The notes: generated by a model not told the origin, from the letters alone. DNA of 7,973 nucleotides from an uncultured bacterium (GCA_947071365.1 CAMTFT010000059.1:1-7973); one strand, 5' to 3'; shown: positions 1 through 6,598, numbered from the stretch's first letter. Numbers and translations: made by a program.

Positions 1-45
1 ACACCTATTAAGTCGTCGGCAGCGTCAGATGTGTATAAGAGACAG
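1..45 (+). other. Synthetic Nextera Tn5 adapter with i5 index (not genomic)
   Basis: Positions 13..45 are exactly the Nextera read-1 transposase adapter: it begins TCGTCGGCAGCGTC and ends with the 19-bp Tn5 mosaic end, ..AGATGTGTATAAGAGACAG. Upstream, ACAC (1..4) is the end of the Illumina P5 side, and CTATTAAG (5..12) sits where the 8-nt i5 index belongs. From memory it equals index S518. The same sequence in reverse complement closes the window at 7930..7973. Genomic DNA therefore begins at 46. Reading leuC from the GTG at 31 would add five adapter-encoded residues (MYKRQ) that do not belong to the organism. Confidence 0.98.
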
Positions 46-1176
46 GATAAATTTACTTCAGATATGGTGTTCGATAAGGATAAGATCGCACTTGTCATGG
101 ATCACTTTATTCCGAATAAGGATATCAAATCCGCAGAGCACTGCAAATGCGTGCGTGAATTTGCATGTAAGCATGATATCACAAATTATTTTGATGTAGG
201 ACAGATGGGAATTGAGCATGCGCTGCTTCCGGAGCAGGGACTGACTGTGGCGGGAGACGTGATCATCGGCGCTGATTCTCACACGTGTACATACGGTGCG
301 CTGGGAGCGTTTTCCACCGGAGTGGGCAGTACGGATATGGCGGCAGGTATGGCGACAGGAAAGGCATGGTTCAAGGTGCCGTCTGCGATCAGGTTCAACC
401 TGGTGGGCAAGCCCTCCAAATGGGTGAGCGGCAAGGATGTGATCCTTCACATTATCGGAATGATCGGCGTGGACGGAGCGCTTTACAAATCCATGGAATT
501 TACGGGCGAGGGCATCCGTTATCTGACGATGGATGACCGTTTCACGATCGCAAACATGGCAATTGAGGCCGGAGGAAAGAACGGGATCTTCCCGGTGGAT
601 GATCTGGCGATTGCATATATGAAGGAGCATTCGAAGAGAGAATATACCGTTTATGAGGCGGATGAGGACGCTGTTTACGATGAGGAATATACGATCGACC
701 TCAGTACCCTGAAATCTACAGTAGCGTTCCCGCATCTTCCGGAGAATACAAAAACGGTGGATGAGATCGAAGTGCCTGTTGTGATCGACCAGGCTGTGAT
801 CGGTTCCTGTACGAATGGCCGTATGGAGGATTTGCGCACGGCGGCAGAGATCCTGAAAGGCCGGAAGGTGAAGAAGGGTGTCCGCTGCATCGTGATCCCT
901 GCGACGCAGTCCATTTATCTGCAGGCGATGGAGGAGGGCCTTCTGAAAATCTTCATAGAAGCAGGGGCGGCAGTCAGCACACCGACCTGCGGGCCGTGCC
1001 TTGGCGGCTATATGGGCGTTCTGGCAGCAGGGGAGCGGTGTATTTCCACGACGAACCGTAACTTTGTAGGACGTATGGGACACGTAGACTCTGAGGTCTA
1101 TCTGGCAAGCCCGGCTGTGGCGGCAGCCAGTGCAGTTACCGGTAAGATTTCCACACCGGATGAGCTGGGATTATAA
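46..1176 (+). CDS. leuC: 3-isopropylmalate dehydratase large subunit, N-terminus missing
   Basis: LeuC is the [4Fe-4S] subunit of isopropylmalate isomerase, which converts 2-isopropylmalate to 3-isopropylmalate in cytosolic leucine synthesis; it works as a complex with LeuD. The 376 native residues read in one frame from the adapter junction to TAA. The aconitase-superfamily core is clear: DHFIPNKD near the start, [15 protein letters not shown], and the three cluster-ligand cysteines in GSCTNGR (Cys codon 808..810) and TCGPCLGG (Cys codons 988..990 and 997..999). The short clostridial/archaeal-type LeuC is about 420 residues, so roughly the first 45, including the start codon, lie outside the insert. 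An in-frame GTG at 31 is adapter sequence and is not a real start. leuD follows 13 nt after the stop with its own ribosome site, so the pair is one operon. The homologous homoaconitase family is the only real alternative; adjacency to a short leuD favours LeuC. Confidence 0.95.
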   Translation, partial: DKFTSDMVFDKDKIALVMDHFIPNKDIKSAEHCKCVREFACKHDITNYFDVGQMGIEHALLPEQGLTVAGDVIIGADSHTCTYGALGAFSTGVGSTDMAAGMATGKAWFKVPSAIRFNLVGKPSKWVSGKDVILHIIGMIGVDGALYKSMEFTGEGIRYLTMDDRFTIANMAIEAGGKNGIFPVDDLAIAYMKEHSKREYTVYEADEDAVYDEEYTIDLSTLKSTVAFPHLPENTKTVDEIEVPVVIDQAVIGSCTNGRMEDLRTAAEILKGRKVKKGVRCIVIPATQSIYLQAMEEGLLKIFIEAGAAVSTPTCGPCLGGYMGVLAAGERCISTTNRNFVGRMGHVDSEVYLASPAVAAASAVTGKISTPDELGL

Positions 1177-1182
1177 GGAGGA
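1175..1182 (+). promoter_or_regulatory. Ribosome binding site of leuD
   Basis: AAGGAGG overlaps the leuC stop codon and lies 7-8 nt before the ATG at 1190. It decides that start over the upstream in-frame ATG at 1130 and suggests that leuD translation is coupled to leuC termination. Confidence 0.85.
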
Positions 1183-1189
1183 AGGATAC

Positions 1190-1675
1190 ATGAAAGCAGC
1201 AGGCAGAGTTTTTAAATATGGAGACAATGTAGATACGGATGTTATTATCCCGGCACGGTATCTGAATTCTTCAGATCCGGCGGAGCTGGCGACTCATTGT
1301 ATGGAGGACATCGATAAAGAGTTTGTGAATAAGGTCTCAAAGGGGGACATCATCGTGGCGGAAAAGAATTTCGGCTGCGGCTCCTCCAGAGAACATGCGC
1401 CGATCGCAATCAAGGCAGCCGGTGTGAGCTGCGGGATCGCCGAGCCGTTCGCCAGGATTTTCTACCGCAATGCCATCAATATCGGGCTTCCGATCATTGA
1501 GTGCCCGGAAGCATCCAGAGGGATCGAAGATGGTGATGAGGTGGAGGTCGATTTTGACAGCGGCATGATTTACGACAGAACGAAGGGGACGCAGTTCAAG
1601 GGACAGGCATTCCCGGAATTCATGCAGAAGATCATCAGGGCTGAGGGATTGATCAACTATATTAACCAGGGCTGA
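1190..1675 (+). CDS. leuD: 3-isopropylmalate dehydratase small subunit
   Basis: LeuD is the swivel-domain partner of LeuC and completes the substrate pocket of isopropylmalate isomerase. The product is 161 aa, the normal length for the short LeuD that pairs with the ~420-aa LeuC. The N-terminus carries [15 protein letters not shown] (residues 11-25), and residues 60-70 are [11 protein letters not shown], the family's substrate-binding loop. The ATG at 1190 is chosen because AAGGAGG (1176..1182) lies 7 nt upstream. An in-frame ATG at 1130 would put 20 extra residues inside leuC and has no family support. The gene lies 13 nt after leuC and ends just before a strong terminator, so leuB is not in this transcript downstream. 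It appears intact. Confidence 0.96.
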   Translation: MKAAGRVFKYGDNVDTDVIIPARYLNSSDPAELATHCMEDIDKEFVNKVSKGDIIVAEKNFGCGSSREHAPIAIKAAGVSCGIAEPFARIFYRNAINIGLPIIECPEASRGIEDGDEVEVDFDSGMIYDRTKGTQFKGQAFPEFMQKIIRAEGLINYINQG

Positions 1676-1693
1676 TCACTAAAAAATGTATAC

Positions 1694-1735
1694 AAAGAGT
1701 CGGGCCCGATTTTCAGAAAGGTCTGGCTCTTTTTT
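1694..1735 (+). terminator. Rho-independent terminator after leuCD
   Basis: The arm AAAGAGTCGGGCC (1694..1706) pairs with GGTCTGGCTCTTT (1720..1732) as 13 pairs, three of them G-U, around a 13-nt loop. The hairpin runs into a T tract (1730..1735). It lies 18 nt after the leuD stop and isolates the leucine genes from the transporter operon. Confidence 0.9.
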
Positions 1736-1745
1736 ACAATTAGTA

Positions 1746-1774
1746 TTGGATTTTCAGAATAAATGTGTTATATT
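1746..1774 (+). promoter_or_regulatory. Predicted sigma-A promoter of the nucleoside transporter operon
   Basis: TTGGAT (1746..1751) and TATATT (1769..1774) are separated by 17 nt, with TG at 1766..1767 forming an extended -10 box (TGTTATATT). It lies directly after the leuD terminator and is the best promoter match in the gap. Transcription would start near 1781 and leave a leader of about 90 nt. That leader holds a small hairpin, CGGCA-GGA-TGCCG (1800..1812), but no riboswitch I can recognise. Confidence 0.65.
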
Positions 1775-1856
1775 GTATTTTAACTGATAAAAAGCTCTTC
1801 GGCAGGATGCCGTTTGTGATAATTTGACATTTTGTGGGAAGTGCTGAGAGTGTGTT

Positions 1857-1862
1857 AGGAGG
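1857..1862 (+). promoter_or_regulatory. Ribosome binding site of the binding lipoprotein
   Basis: This is a full AGGAGG, 9 nt before the ATG at 1872. The strong site fits the high expression expected of an extracytoplasmic binding protein. Confidence 0.85.
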
Positions 1863-1871
1863 AAAAGCAAA

Positions 1872-3881
1872 ATGAAAAAAGCAATGACGTTTGTCCTGGC
1901 GGCAGCGCTGACTATTTCCATGGCCGGCTGCGGTTCTACGACGAAGGAAACTGAAAAAGCCACAGAGAAGCAGACGAAAGAAGTTGTAACTGAGGCAGTG
2001 ACGGAGAAGGCAACTGAGGCAGCAACAGAAGCCGAGACAGAAGCGACAACCGAGGCAACAACAGAAGCCGAGACTGAGGCAACGACAGAAGCCGGGACAG
2101 AAGCGACGACTGAGGCAACGACGGAAGCTGAGACAGAAGCAACGACTGAGGCTGAGAGCGAGACAGAAGCAGCAACCGAAGAAGTGACCGAGAAGGTTGA
2201 GGAAGAATCCCTTGCTGCAGAAGCAGAAAGTGAGACGGAAGCAGAGACCGAGGCAACGACTGAGGAAGAAACCGAGGCAACAACAGAAGCTGAGGCAGAG
2301 ACTGAGGAAGAAACCGAGGCAACAACAGAAGCTGAGGCAGAGACTGAGGAAGTAACAGAAGCTGAGAGCGAGACCGAGGCAACGACAGAAGCTGAGGCAG
2401 AGACTGAGGAAGTAACAGAGGCAACGACAGAAGCTGAGAGCGAGACCGAGGAAGTAACTGAGGCAACGACAGAAGCCGAGAGCGAGACTGAGGAAGTAAC
2501 GGAAGCTGAGACTGAAACAGAGACCGAAATGGAAGTTGCAACTGAAGAAGTGACCGAGAAGGTTGAAGAAGAGTCCTACGCTGCTGAGGCAGAAAGCGAG
2601 ACTGAAACAGAGGAAGCTACAGAGGTTGAGACTGAGGAAGTAACGGAAGAAGCTACAGAGGCAGAGACCGGGGAAGTAACGGAAGAGGCTACAGAGGCTG
2701 AGACTGAGGAAGTGACAGAAGAAGTAACGGAAGAGGTTACAGAAGCTGAAACTGAGGATGTGACAGAGGCAGCACAGACAGAAGAGACAACGGAAGCTGC
2801 TGAAACAGAAGCTGAGGCTGAAGAATTCGTAGTTCCGGAAGGCACAAAGTACAAAGCAGTTCTCCTTGTAAACGGTACGCTTGGGGACAAGTCTTTCTTT
2901 GATTCTGCAAATGCAGGTCTGGAGGCTCTTCAGGAGGAGCTTGGCGAGGACGTATTTGAGTTTGACGTAGAAGAGATGGGCGGAACGTCTGCTGATATGG
3001 CGAAGTATGAACCGACCATGTATGACTACTGTGATGACGGTTCTTATGACGTGATCATCTGCGGTGCATATCAGGTGCTGGATGCTCTGACAAACGCAGC
3101 AAATGATTATCCGGATCAGAAGTTCATCTTCTTTGACGAGGCGTTTGATTTTGAAGCATGTGAAAATGACAACGTATACAATGTAATGTTCAAGCAGAAC
3201 GAGGTATCTTATCTGGTAGGTGCTGCAGCAGCTATGATGACAACGGATGAGGATCTGGAAATGGTAGACCCGGACAACAAGATCATTGGTTTCCTGGGCG
3301 GCATGGACGGTTCCGTTATCAATGACTTCCTTGTAGGATACGTAGAAGGCGCACAGGCTGTTGAGCCGGATATCGAGGTTGCCATCGCATACGTAGGTGA
3401 CTATGTTGACTCTGCAAAGGGTAAGGATATGGCTCTGACACAGTACCAGAACGGCGCTGACGTTGGATTTAACGTAGCAGGAAGTGCAGGACTTGGACAG
3501 ATCGAAGCAGCAGCAGATGCTGAAAAATATGCATTCGGTGTTGACTCTGACCAGGCAGCTCTGCTTCCGGATTATGCAGACCACATCCCGACCTCTGCAC
3601 TGAAGAACGTAGGAAACGCTCTGATCAACTCCATCAAGAGAGATATCATGGGCGAGCTTCCTTTCGGTTCTCTGGAGTACATGGGATTTGCAGAAGGCGG
3701 CGTAGAGCTTGTACTTGATGAGCATTATGAGGAAATGGTGCCGGAAGACATCAGAGAAAAGGTTGCAGACCTTCAGGAGCAGATCGAGAATGGCGATATC
3801 GTTGTAGATTCTACTCTGGGCGACAACCCGATCAGCACAGAGGATTACGACGCACTGATCGAGTCTGTAAAGGTAAAATAA
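1872..3881 (+). CDS. Bmp/PnrA-family nucleoside-binding lipoprotein with giant acidic spacer
   Basis: This is the substrate-binding lipoprotein of a nucleoside ABC importer, anchored on the outer face of the membrane. Residues 1-20 form a lipoprotein signal: MKK, a hydrophobic core, then the lipobox SMAGC with the lipidated Cys20. Residues 21-318 are a low-complexity spacer of Glu, Thr and Ala with a few Val and Ser. Residues 326-669 form a complete Bmp domain: NGTLGDKSFFDS (334-345), FIFFDEAFD (418-426), GFLGGMDGSV, SAKGKDMALTQYQNGADVGF (514-533), GVDSDQ (556-561) and TSALKNVG (574-581). Bmp proteins are usually about 350-400 aa, so the spacer nearly doubles this one. The ligand type (purine or other nucleoside) is inferred from family and from the downstream permeases and nucleoside hydrolase. 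The gene has its own promoter and is followed by a terminator. Known Bmp variants also include signalling-type binders, but the operon argues for transport. Confidence 0.93.
   Translation: MKKAMTFVLAAALTISMAGCGSTTKETEKATEKQTKEVVTEAVTEKATEAATEAETEATTEATTEAETEATTEAGTEATTEATTEAETEATTEAESETEAATEEVTEKVEEESLAAEAESETEAETEATTEEETEATTEAEAETEEETEATTEAEAETEEVTEAESETEATTEAEAETEEVTEATTEAESETEEVTEATTEAESETEEVTEAETETETEMEVATEEVTEKVEEESYAAEAESETETEEATEVETEEVTEEATEAETGEVTEEATEAETEEVTEEVTEEVTEAETEDVTEAAQTEETTEAAETEAEAEEFVVPEGTKYKAVLLVNGTLGDKSFFDSANAGLEALQEELGEDVFEFDVEEMGGTSADMAKYEPTMYDYCDDGSYDVIICGAYQVLDALTNAANDYPDQKFIFFDEAFDFEACENDNVYNVMFKQNEVSYLVGAAAAMMTTDEDLEMVDPDNKIIGFLGGMDGSVINDFLVGYVEGAQAVEPDIEVAIAYVGDYVDSAKGKDMALTQYQNGADVGFNVAGSAGLGQIEAAADAEKYAFGVDSDQAALLPDYADHIPTSALKNVGNALINSIKRDIMGELPFGSLEYMGFAEGGVELVLDEHYEEMVPEDIREKVADLQEQIENGDIVVDSTLGDNPISTEDYDALIESVKVK
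2028..2147 (+). repeat. 60-bp tandem duplication in the spacer
   Basis: Two adjacent 20-codon units (2028..2087 and 2088..2147) encode EAETEATTEATTEAETEATT and the same peptide with Glu changed to Gly at residue 75. Apart from that GAG/GGG difference, all mismatches are at synonymous third positions. Confidence 0.85.
2172..2240 (+). repeat. Dispersed spacer motif, copy 1
   Basis: Residues 101-123 begin ATEEVTEKVEEES and continue LAAEAESETE. A near-identical copy lies 366 bp downstream. The motif holds one of only two lysines between residues 47 and 325 and breaks the simple TEA rhythm, so it divides the spacer into segments. Confidence 0.8.
2262..2345 (+). repeat. Perfect 42-bp tandem duplication in the spacer
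   Basis: The two 14-codon units at 2262..2303 and 2304..2345 are identical in nucleotide sequence and encode EEETEATTEAEAET twice. Perfect identity suggests the youngest duplication in the array, or recent homogenisation. Confidence 0.9.
2406..2489 (+). repeat. 42-bp tandem duplication with only synonymous differences
   Basis: The units at 2406..2447 and 2448..2489 both encode EEVTEATTEAESET. They differ at three sites (ACA/ACT, GCT/GCC, ACC/ACT), all silent. The unit length matches the perfect repeat at 2262..2345, pointing to a 14-residue period. Confidence 0.85.
2538..2606 (+). repeat. Dispersed spacer motif, copy 2
   Basis: Residues 223-245 repeat copy 1 (2172..2240) with a single amino-acid change, Leu114 to Tyr236. 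Nucleotide differences are otherwise silent. The copy sits 122 residues after the first and again carries the only lysine of its segment. Confidence 0.8.
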
Positions 3882-3915
3882 TTACAACTGGATAAAGTAG
3901 TATTATGAGTTGAAG

Positions 3916-3955
3916 AAAACCCAGCTTTCCAAAAGCAATGGAAGCTGGGTTTTTT
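3916..3955 (+). terminator. Hairpin terminator between binding protein and ATPase genes
   Basis: AAAACCCAGCTT (3916..3927) pairs with AAGCTGGGTTTT (3942..3953); CC/GG extend the stem past a bulged T, and TTTTTT (3950..3955) follows. It lies 34 nt after the lipoprotein stop and only 32 nt before the ATPase start. No promoter with room for a leader fits between, so partial read-through is the likely route to the transporter genes. This would make more binding protein than membrane transporter. Confidence 0.88.
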
Positions 3956-3972
3956 GAAGAGTAACGAGTTAA

Positions 3973-3980
3973 AAGAGGTG
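3973..3980 (+). promoter_or_regulatory. Ribosome binding site supporting the TTG start of the ATPase
   Basis: AAGAGGTG lies 7 nt before TTG at 3988 and, with the following ATT, closely matches the complement of the 16S rRNA 3' end. It supports the TTG start; the next in-frame ATG encodes Met9, after which little remains before the core domain. Confidence 0.75.
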
Positions 3981-3987
3981 ATTCGGG

Positions 3988-5541
3988 TTGGATAATCAGA
4001 GCTTGCTTCAGATGAACCATATCATGAAAATTTATGGAAACGGTGTGGTTGCGAATGAGGACGTATCCCTGGAGCTGCGAAGGGGAGAGATCCATGCGCT
4101 TCTGGGGGAAAACGGCGCGGGAAAATCTACGTTGATGAAAGTGCTGTTCGGTATTGAAGCGCCGGATCAGGGCGAGATCCTTTTGAAGGGAAGCCCCGTG
4201 ACGATCAAATCTCCGCAGCACGCCATCAGTCTGGGAATCGGAATGGTACATCAGCATTTTATGCTGGTTCCTTCGCTGACTGTGGCAGAAAATATTATTC
4301 TCGGTGTGGCGCCGAAAAAGGGACTGTTCATAGATATGGGAAAGGCAGTGTCCGCGGCGGAGAAGATTGCAAAGGAATACAATTTCGATATTGATGTGAA
4401 CCAGAAGGTGGAAGAGATTCCGGTGGGCATCAAGCAAAAGGTGGAGATACTGAAAGCGCTGTACCGCGGCGCGGAAATTCTCATTCTTGATGAGCCGACG
4501 GCGGTGCTGACACCACAGGAGACTGACGAGCTGTTTGTACAGCTTGTAAAGCTGAAAGAAAAAGGCCATACGATCATATTTATCTCTCACAAGCTTGATG
4601 AGATCAAGAAGATCTGTGACAGAGCCACCATTATGCGAAATGGCCGAAGCATGGGAACGTATGACGTTGCGGGTATCACAACGCAGGAGATGTCCCGGCT
4701 GATGGTGGGACGGGAGGTCTCGCTTACCTTTGAGAAGAATGAGCAGCACCTTACAGATGAGGTTCTGCTTAAAGTCAGAGATCTCACAGTACATAATTCC
4801 CAGGGCGTCCTGAAAGTGGACGGTCTGTCTTTTGACCTGAAGGGCGGAGAAATCCTCGGTATTGCCGGTGTGGAAGGAAACGGGCAGACGGAGCTGATCG
4901 ATACGCTGACAGGGCTGAATAAGCGGTATCAGGGCGAAATCGATATCAAGGGGAAAAATATCCGGCCTTTGTCGATTGCGGATATCCGCGGACAGAAGCT
5001 GGCGCACATACCGGAAGACCGCATGGCATCCGGCTGTGCCCGAAATTTGAGTATTCAGGAAAATCTGTTTTCCAATCAGTATAAATCCCCGGAGTATTCC
5101 GGGCGGCAGCTCCTTAAGACGAAGGCAATCGAGAAGCGCAGCGAGGAGCTGATCCGGGAATTTAAGATCAAATGCAGCACCAGAAAGCAGAAGGTGGGTA
5201 TGCTTTCCGGAGGAAATATTCAGAAGGTGATCGTTGCCAGAGAATTTTCCACGGCGCCGGATATTATTATCGCCAATCAGCCGACGCGAGGTATTGACGT
5301 TGGTGCGGCCTCCTTTATCCGGCAGAGGCTTCTGGAATTCCGGGATGCGGGCTGTGCGGTGCTTCTTGTGTCCGCTGACCTGACGGAGATTTTTTCCTTA
5401 AGTGACCGTCTGGCTGTCATGTACAAGGGAAAATTTGCCGGCTTTTTTACGGATGTGGGAAGTGTGACTGAGGATGAGCTTGGACAGCACATGCTGGGCA
5501 TCAAAAGAGAAGAAGTATTGGAGGGTGTCGTTTATGAGTAG
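3988..5541 (+). CDS. Nucleoside ABC importer ATPase with two fused nucleotide-binding domains (YufO/NupA type)
   Basis: This cytoplasmic protein powers the two permeases encoded after it. It is 517 aa, the usual length for the Bmp-linked, RbsA-like ATPases. Domain 1 (about residues 6-240) has Walker A GENGAGKST (40-48), the Q-loop region around MVHQHFML, an atypical signature PVGIKQK (145-151) and Walker B ILILDEPT with Asp168-Glu169. Domain 2 (about 255-505) has a degenerate Walker A, GVEGNGQTEL, a normal signature LSGGN (406-410), and ANQPTRGID where the usual catalytic Glu is replaced by Gln431. One good and one degraded site is the known pattern of this family. The start is TTG with a strong ribosome site. 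The last 8 nt overlap the first permease gene, implying coupled translation. Sugar transporters share the fold, but the Bmp protein upstream and the permeases favour nucleosides. Confidence 0.93.
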   Translation: MDNQSLLQMNHIMKIYGNGVVANEDVSLELRRGEIHALLGENGAGKSTLMKVLFGIEAPDQGEILLKGSPVTIKSPQHAISLGIGMVHQHFMLVPSLTVAENIILGVAPKKGLFIDMGKAVSAAEKIAKEYNFDIDVNQKVEEIPVGIKQKVEILKALYRGAEILILDEPTAVLTPQETDELFVQLVKLKEKGHTIIFISHKLDEIKKICDRATIMRNGRSMGTYDVAGITTQEMSRLMVGREVSLTFEKNEQHLTDEVLLKVRDLTVHNSQGVLKVDGLSFDLKGGEILGIAGVEGNGQTELIDTLTGLNKRYQGEIDIKGKNIRPLSIADIRGQKLAHIPEDRMASGCARNLSIQENLFSNQYKSPEYSGRQLLKTKAIEKRSEELIREFKIKCSTRKQKVGMLSGGNIQKVIVAREFSTAPDIIIANQPTRGIDVGAASFIRQRLLEFRDAGCAVLLVSADLTEIFSLSDRLAVMYKGKFAGFFTDVGSVTEDELGQHMLGIKREEVLEGVVYE

Positions 5542-6178
5542 CGCAAAGAAATTTGATATACTGAGGACGCTGCTTTCCGTGCTGATCGCGCTTGGTATAT
5601 CATTCATTCTTATTTTCATGCTGAGTGAGCAGCCGGTGGAGGCGATCAAACATCTCCTGATCGGGCCGCTTTCCAGCAAACGAAACATGGGAAATGTGAT
5701 TGAATCCATGATTCCGCTGATATTCACAGGTACAGGCGTGTGTATCATGTTTTCCGCAAACCAGATCAATCTATCGGGGGAGGGTGCATTCCAGATCGGC
5801 GGACTGGCTGCCTCCTGTGTGGCGATTTATTTTACGGCGGAGATCCTTTCGCCATCGTCAGCGCTGCTCGTTGCAGGACTGGCAGGCGCGCTGTTTTCTG
5901 TTATTCCGGCTATTTTGAAGATCACCACAACGGCTTCTGAAATGGTGTCTTCCCTGATGATCAACTATCTGGCGCTGTATTTCGGCGTTTATATGCTGAA
6001 CAATGTGATCGCGGATCCGAAGGCAAGCGCGGCCTCCTACGAGCTGTGCGAAGCTTCTGAGCTTCCGGTGCTTCTGGACGGCACGAGAGTACATCTCGGT
6101 CTGATCATCGCGCTTCTCGTAGCGGTGTTTGGCTATTTCTTCCTCTACAGGACGAAAATGGGTATGAGCTGCGGCTGA
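5534..6178 (+). CDS. Nucleoside ABC permease 1 (YufP type), N-terminal part before a frameshift
   Basis: This integral membrane subunit forms half of the nucleoside channel. The ATG at 5534 overlaps the ATPase gene by 8 nt and has GGAGGG at 5520..5525. Residues 13-30 are the first membrane helix; NLSGEG (79-84), after a hydrophobic stretch, is this family's version of the conserved loop usually seen as N-[IL]-G-x-E-G. Further hydrophobic helices follow to LIIALLVAVFGYFFLY. The frame then reads YRTKMGMSCG and stops at 214 aa, while family members are about 350 aa. The next frame continues with GYELRLTGEN, the expected sequence after KM, so the stop is caused by one missing base near 6160..6163. 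As written the protein would lack its last three to four helices and most likely not function. Confidence 0.9.
   Translation: MSSAKKFDILRTLLSVLIALGISFILIFMLSEQPVEAIKHLLIGPLSSKRNMGNVIESMIPLIFTGTGVCIMFSANQINLSGEGAFQIGGLAASCVAIYFTAEILSPSSALLVAGLAGALFSVIPAILKITTTASEMVSSLMINYLALYFGVYMLNNVIADPKASAASYELCEASELPVLLDGTRVHLGLIIALLVAVFGYFFLYRTKMGMSCG
6160..6163 (+). other. Site of apparent 1-nt deletion in permease 1
   Basis: The sequence reads ATG GGT ATG AGC and runs to a stop at 6176. Inserting any base after ATGGG restores Met-Gly-Tyr-Glu-Leu-Arg and keeps the frame open to 6597. The break lies at a GGG run, a common indel site in PCR or long-read data. Confidence 0.85.
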
Positions 6179-6597
6179 CCGGAGAGAACGGTGAATTTGC
6201 GAAATATTCCGGTGTCAATATCGTGAAGGTCGTGGTAGTTTCACAGCTTCTGGGCGGTTTTATTTCCGGCCTCGGCGGCGGAGTGGAAATGCTGAGCCCG
6301 ATCTATTCCAGATTTAACTGGACATCCCTTACGGGATACGGATGGGATGCCATCATCATCAGTACGCTGGCTAAGAATAATCCTCTGTATACGCCATTTG
6401 CGGCTCTGTTTCTGGCCTACCTTCGCACCGGCGCTTCCATTATGGCGCGGCGTACGGATGTTACGCTGGAGATCGTGCAGATCACGCAGGGAATCATTAT
6501 CATTCTCGTAGTGGCGGAGCAGTTCCTGAGCGGGTATAAGCACAGGATGATTGCAAAAGAGGCAAAGGCAGCATTGAAGGAAGAGGAGGTGGCATAG
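6163..6597 (+). CDS. Nucleoside ABC permease 1, C-terminal part after the frameshift
   Basis: This reading frame continues the permease begun at 5534. Starting from TAT at 6163 it reads YELRLTGENGEFAKYSG, the cytoplasmic coupling loop of this permease family, then several helices (VVVVSQLLGGFISGLGGG, IIISTLAKNN.., IIIILVVAEQFL) and a charged tail, AKAALKEEEVA. Adding one base gives 210 + 144 = 354 residues, a normal length. The first in-frame conventional start is GTG at 6223, which has no good ribosome site, so this is not an independent gene. It ends 1 nt before the second permease start, and its terminal codons contain that gene's ribosome site. Confidence 0.88.
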   Translation, partial: YELRLTGENGEFAKYSGVNIVKVVVVSQLLGGFISGLGGGVEMLSPIYSRFNWTSLTGYGWDAIIISTLAKNNPLYTPFAALFLAYLRTGASIMARRTDVTLEIVQITQGIIIILVVAEQFLSGYKHRMIAKEAKAALKEEEVA

Positions 6598-6598
6598 G

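Larger units (their letters stand above)
1938..2825 (+). repeat. Low-complexity Glu/Thr/Ala-coding region of the lipoprotein
   Basis: Nearly 890 bp consist almost only of GAG/GAA, ACN and GCN codons, encoding blocks such as TEATTEAETE and EEVTEAES. Between residues 47 and 325 the only basic residues are Lys108 and Lys230, so the spacer carries a very large negative charge. The purine-rich coding strand leaves long open frames on the opposite strand (up to 661 codons) that are shadows. The region is built of nested tandem and dispersed repeats listed separately, and it is a likely site of length variation. Confidence 0.9.

Noticed and set aside
58..1083. Minus-strand open frame opposite leuC
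   Set aside because: It is a shadow of the well-supported leuC frame and has no family features or ribosome site.
1775..1871. Purine riboswitch in the leader of the nucleoside operon
   Set aside because: The leader is long enough, but the conserved purine-aptamer core and its two paired loops are not visible. Only a 5-bp hairpin at 1800..1812 and weak pairings are present, without a terminator before the start codon.
2028..2825. CRISPR array or regulatory DNA repeats
   Set aside because: The repeats are in-frame coding units without unique spacers of constant size, and differences between copies are mostly silent.
1740..3725. Long open frame of 661 codons on the minus strand, Cys/Leu-rich
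   Set aside because: It is antisense to the lipoprotein gene; GAR, ACN and GCN codons give few stops on the other strand. It has no ribosome site or recognisable domain, and its repeats mirror those of the real gene.
3882..3906. Promoter TTACAA..TATTAT before the ATPase gene
   Set aside because: The spacing is only 13 nt, and it lies upstream of the hairpin terminator, so it would not bypass it.
6155..6178. Programmed -1 frameshift in permease 1
   Set aside because: Rereading the T of GGT would restore the protein, but there is no X-XXY-YYZ slippery heptamer, and I see no internal Shine-Dalgarno at the right distance or clear downstream stem-loop. Such permeases are not known to use frameshifting.
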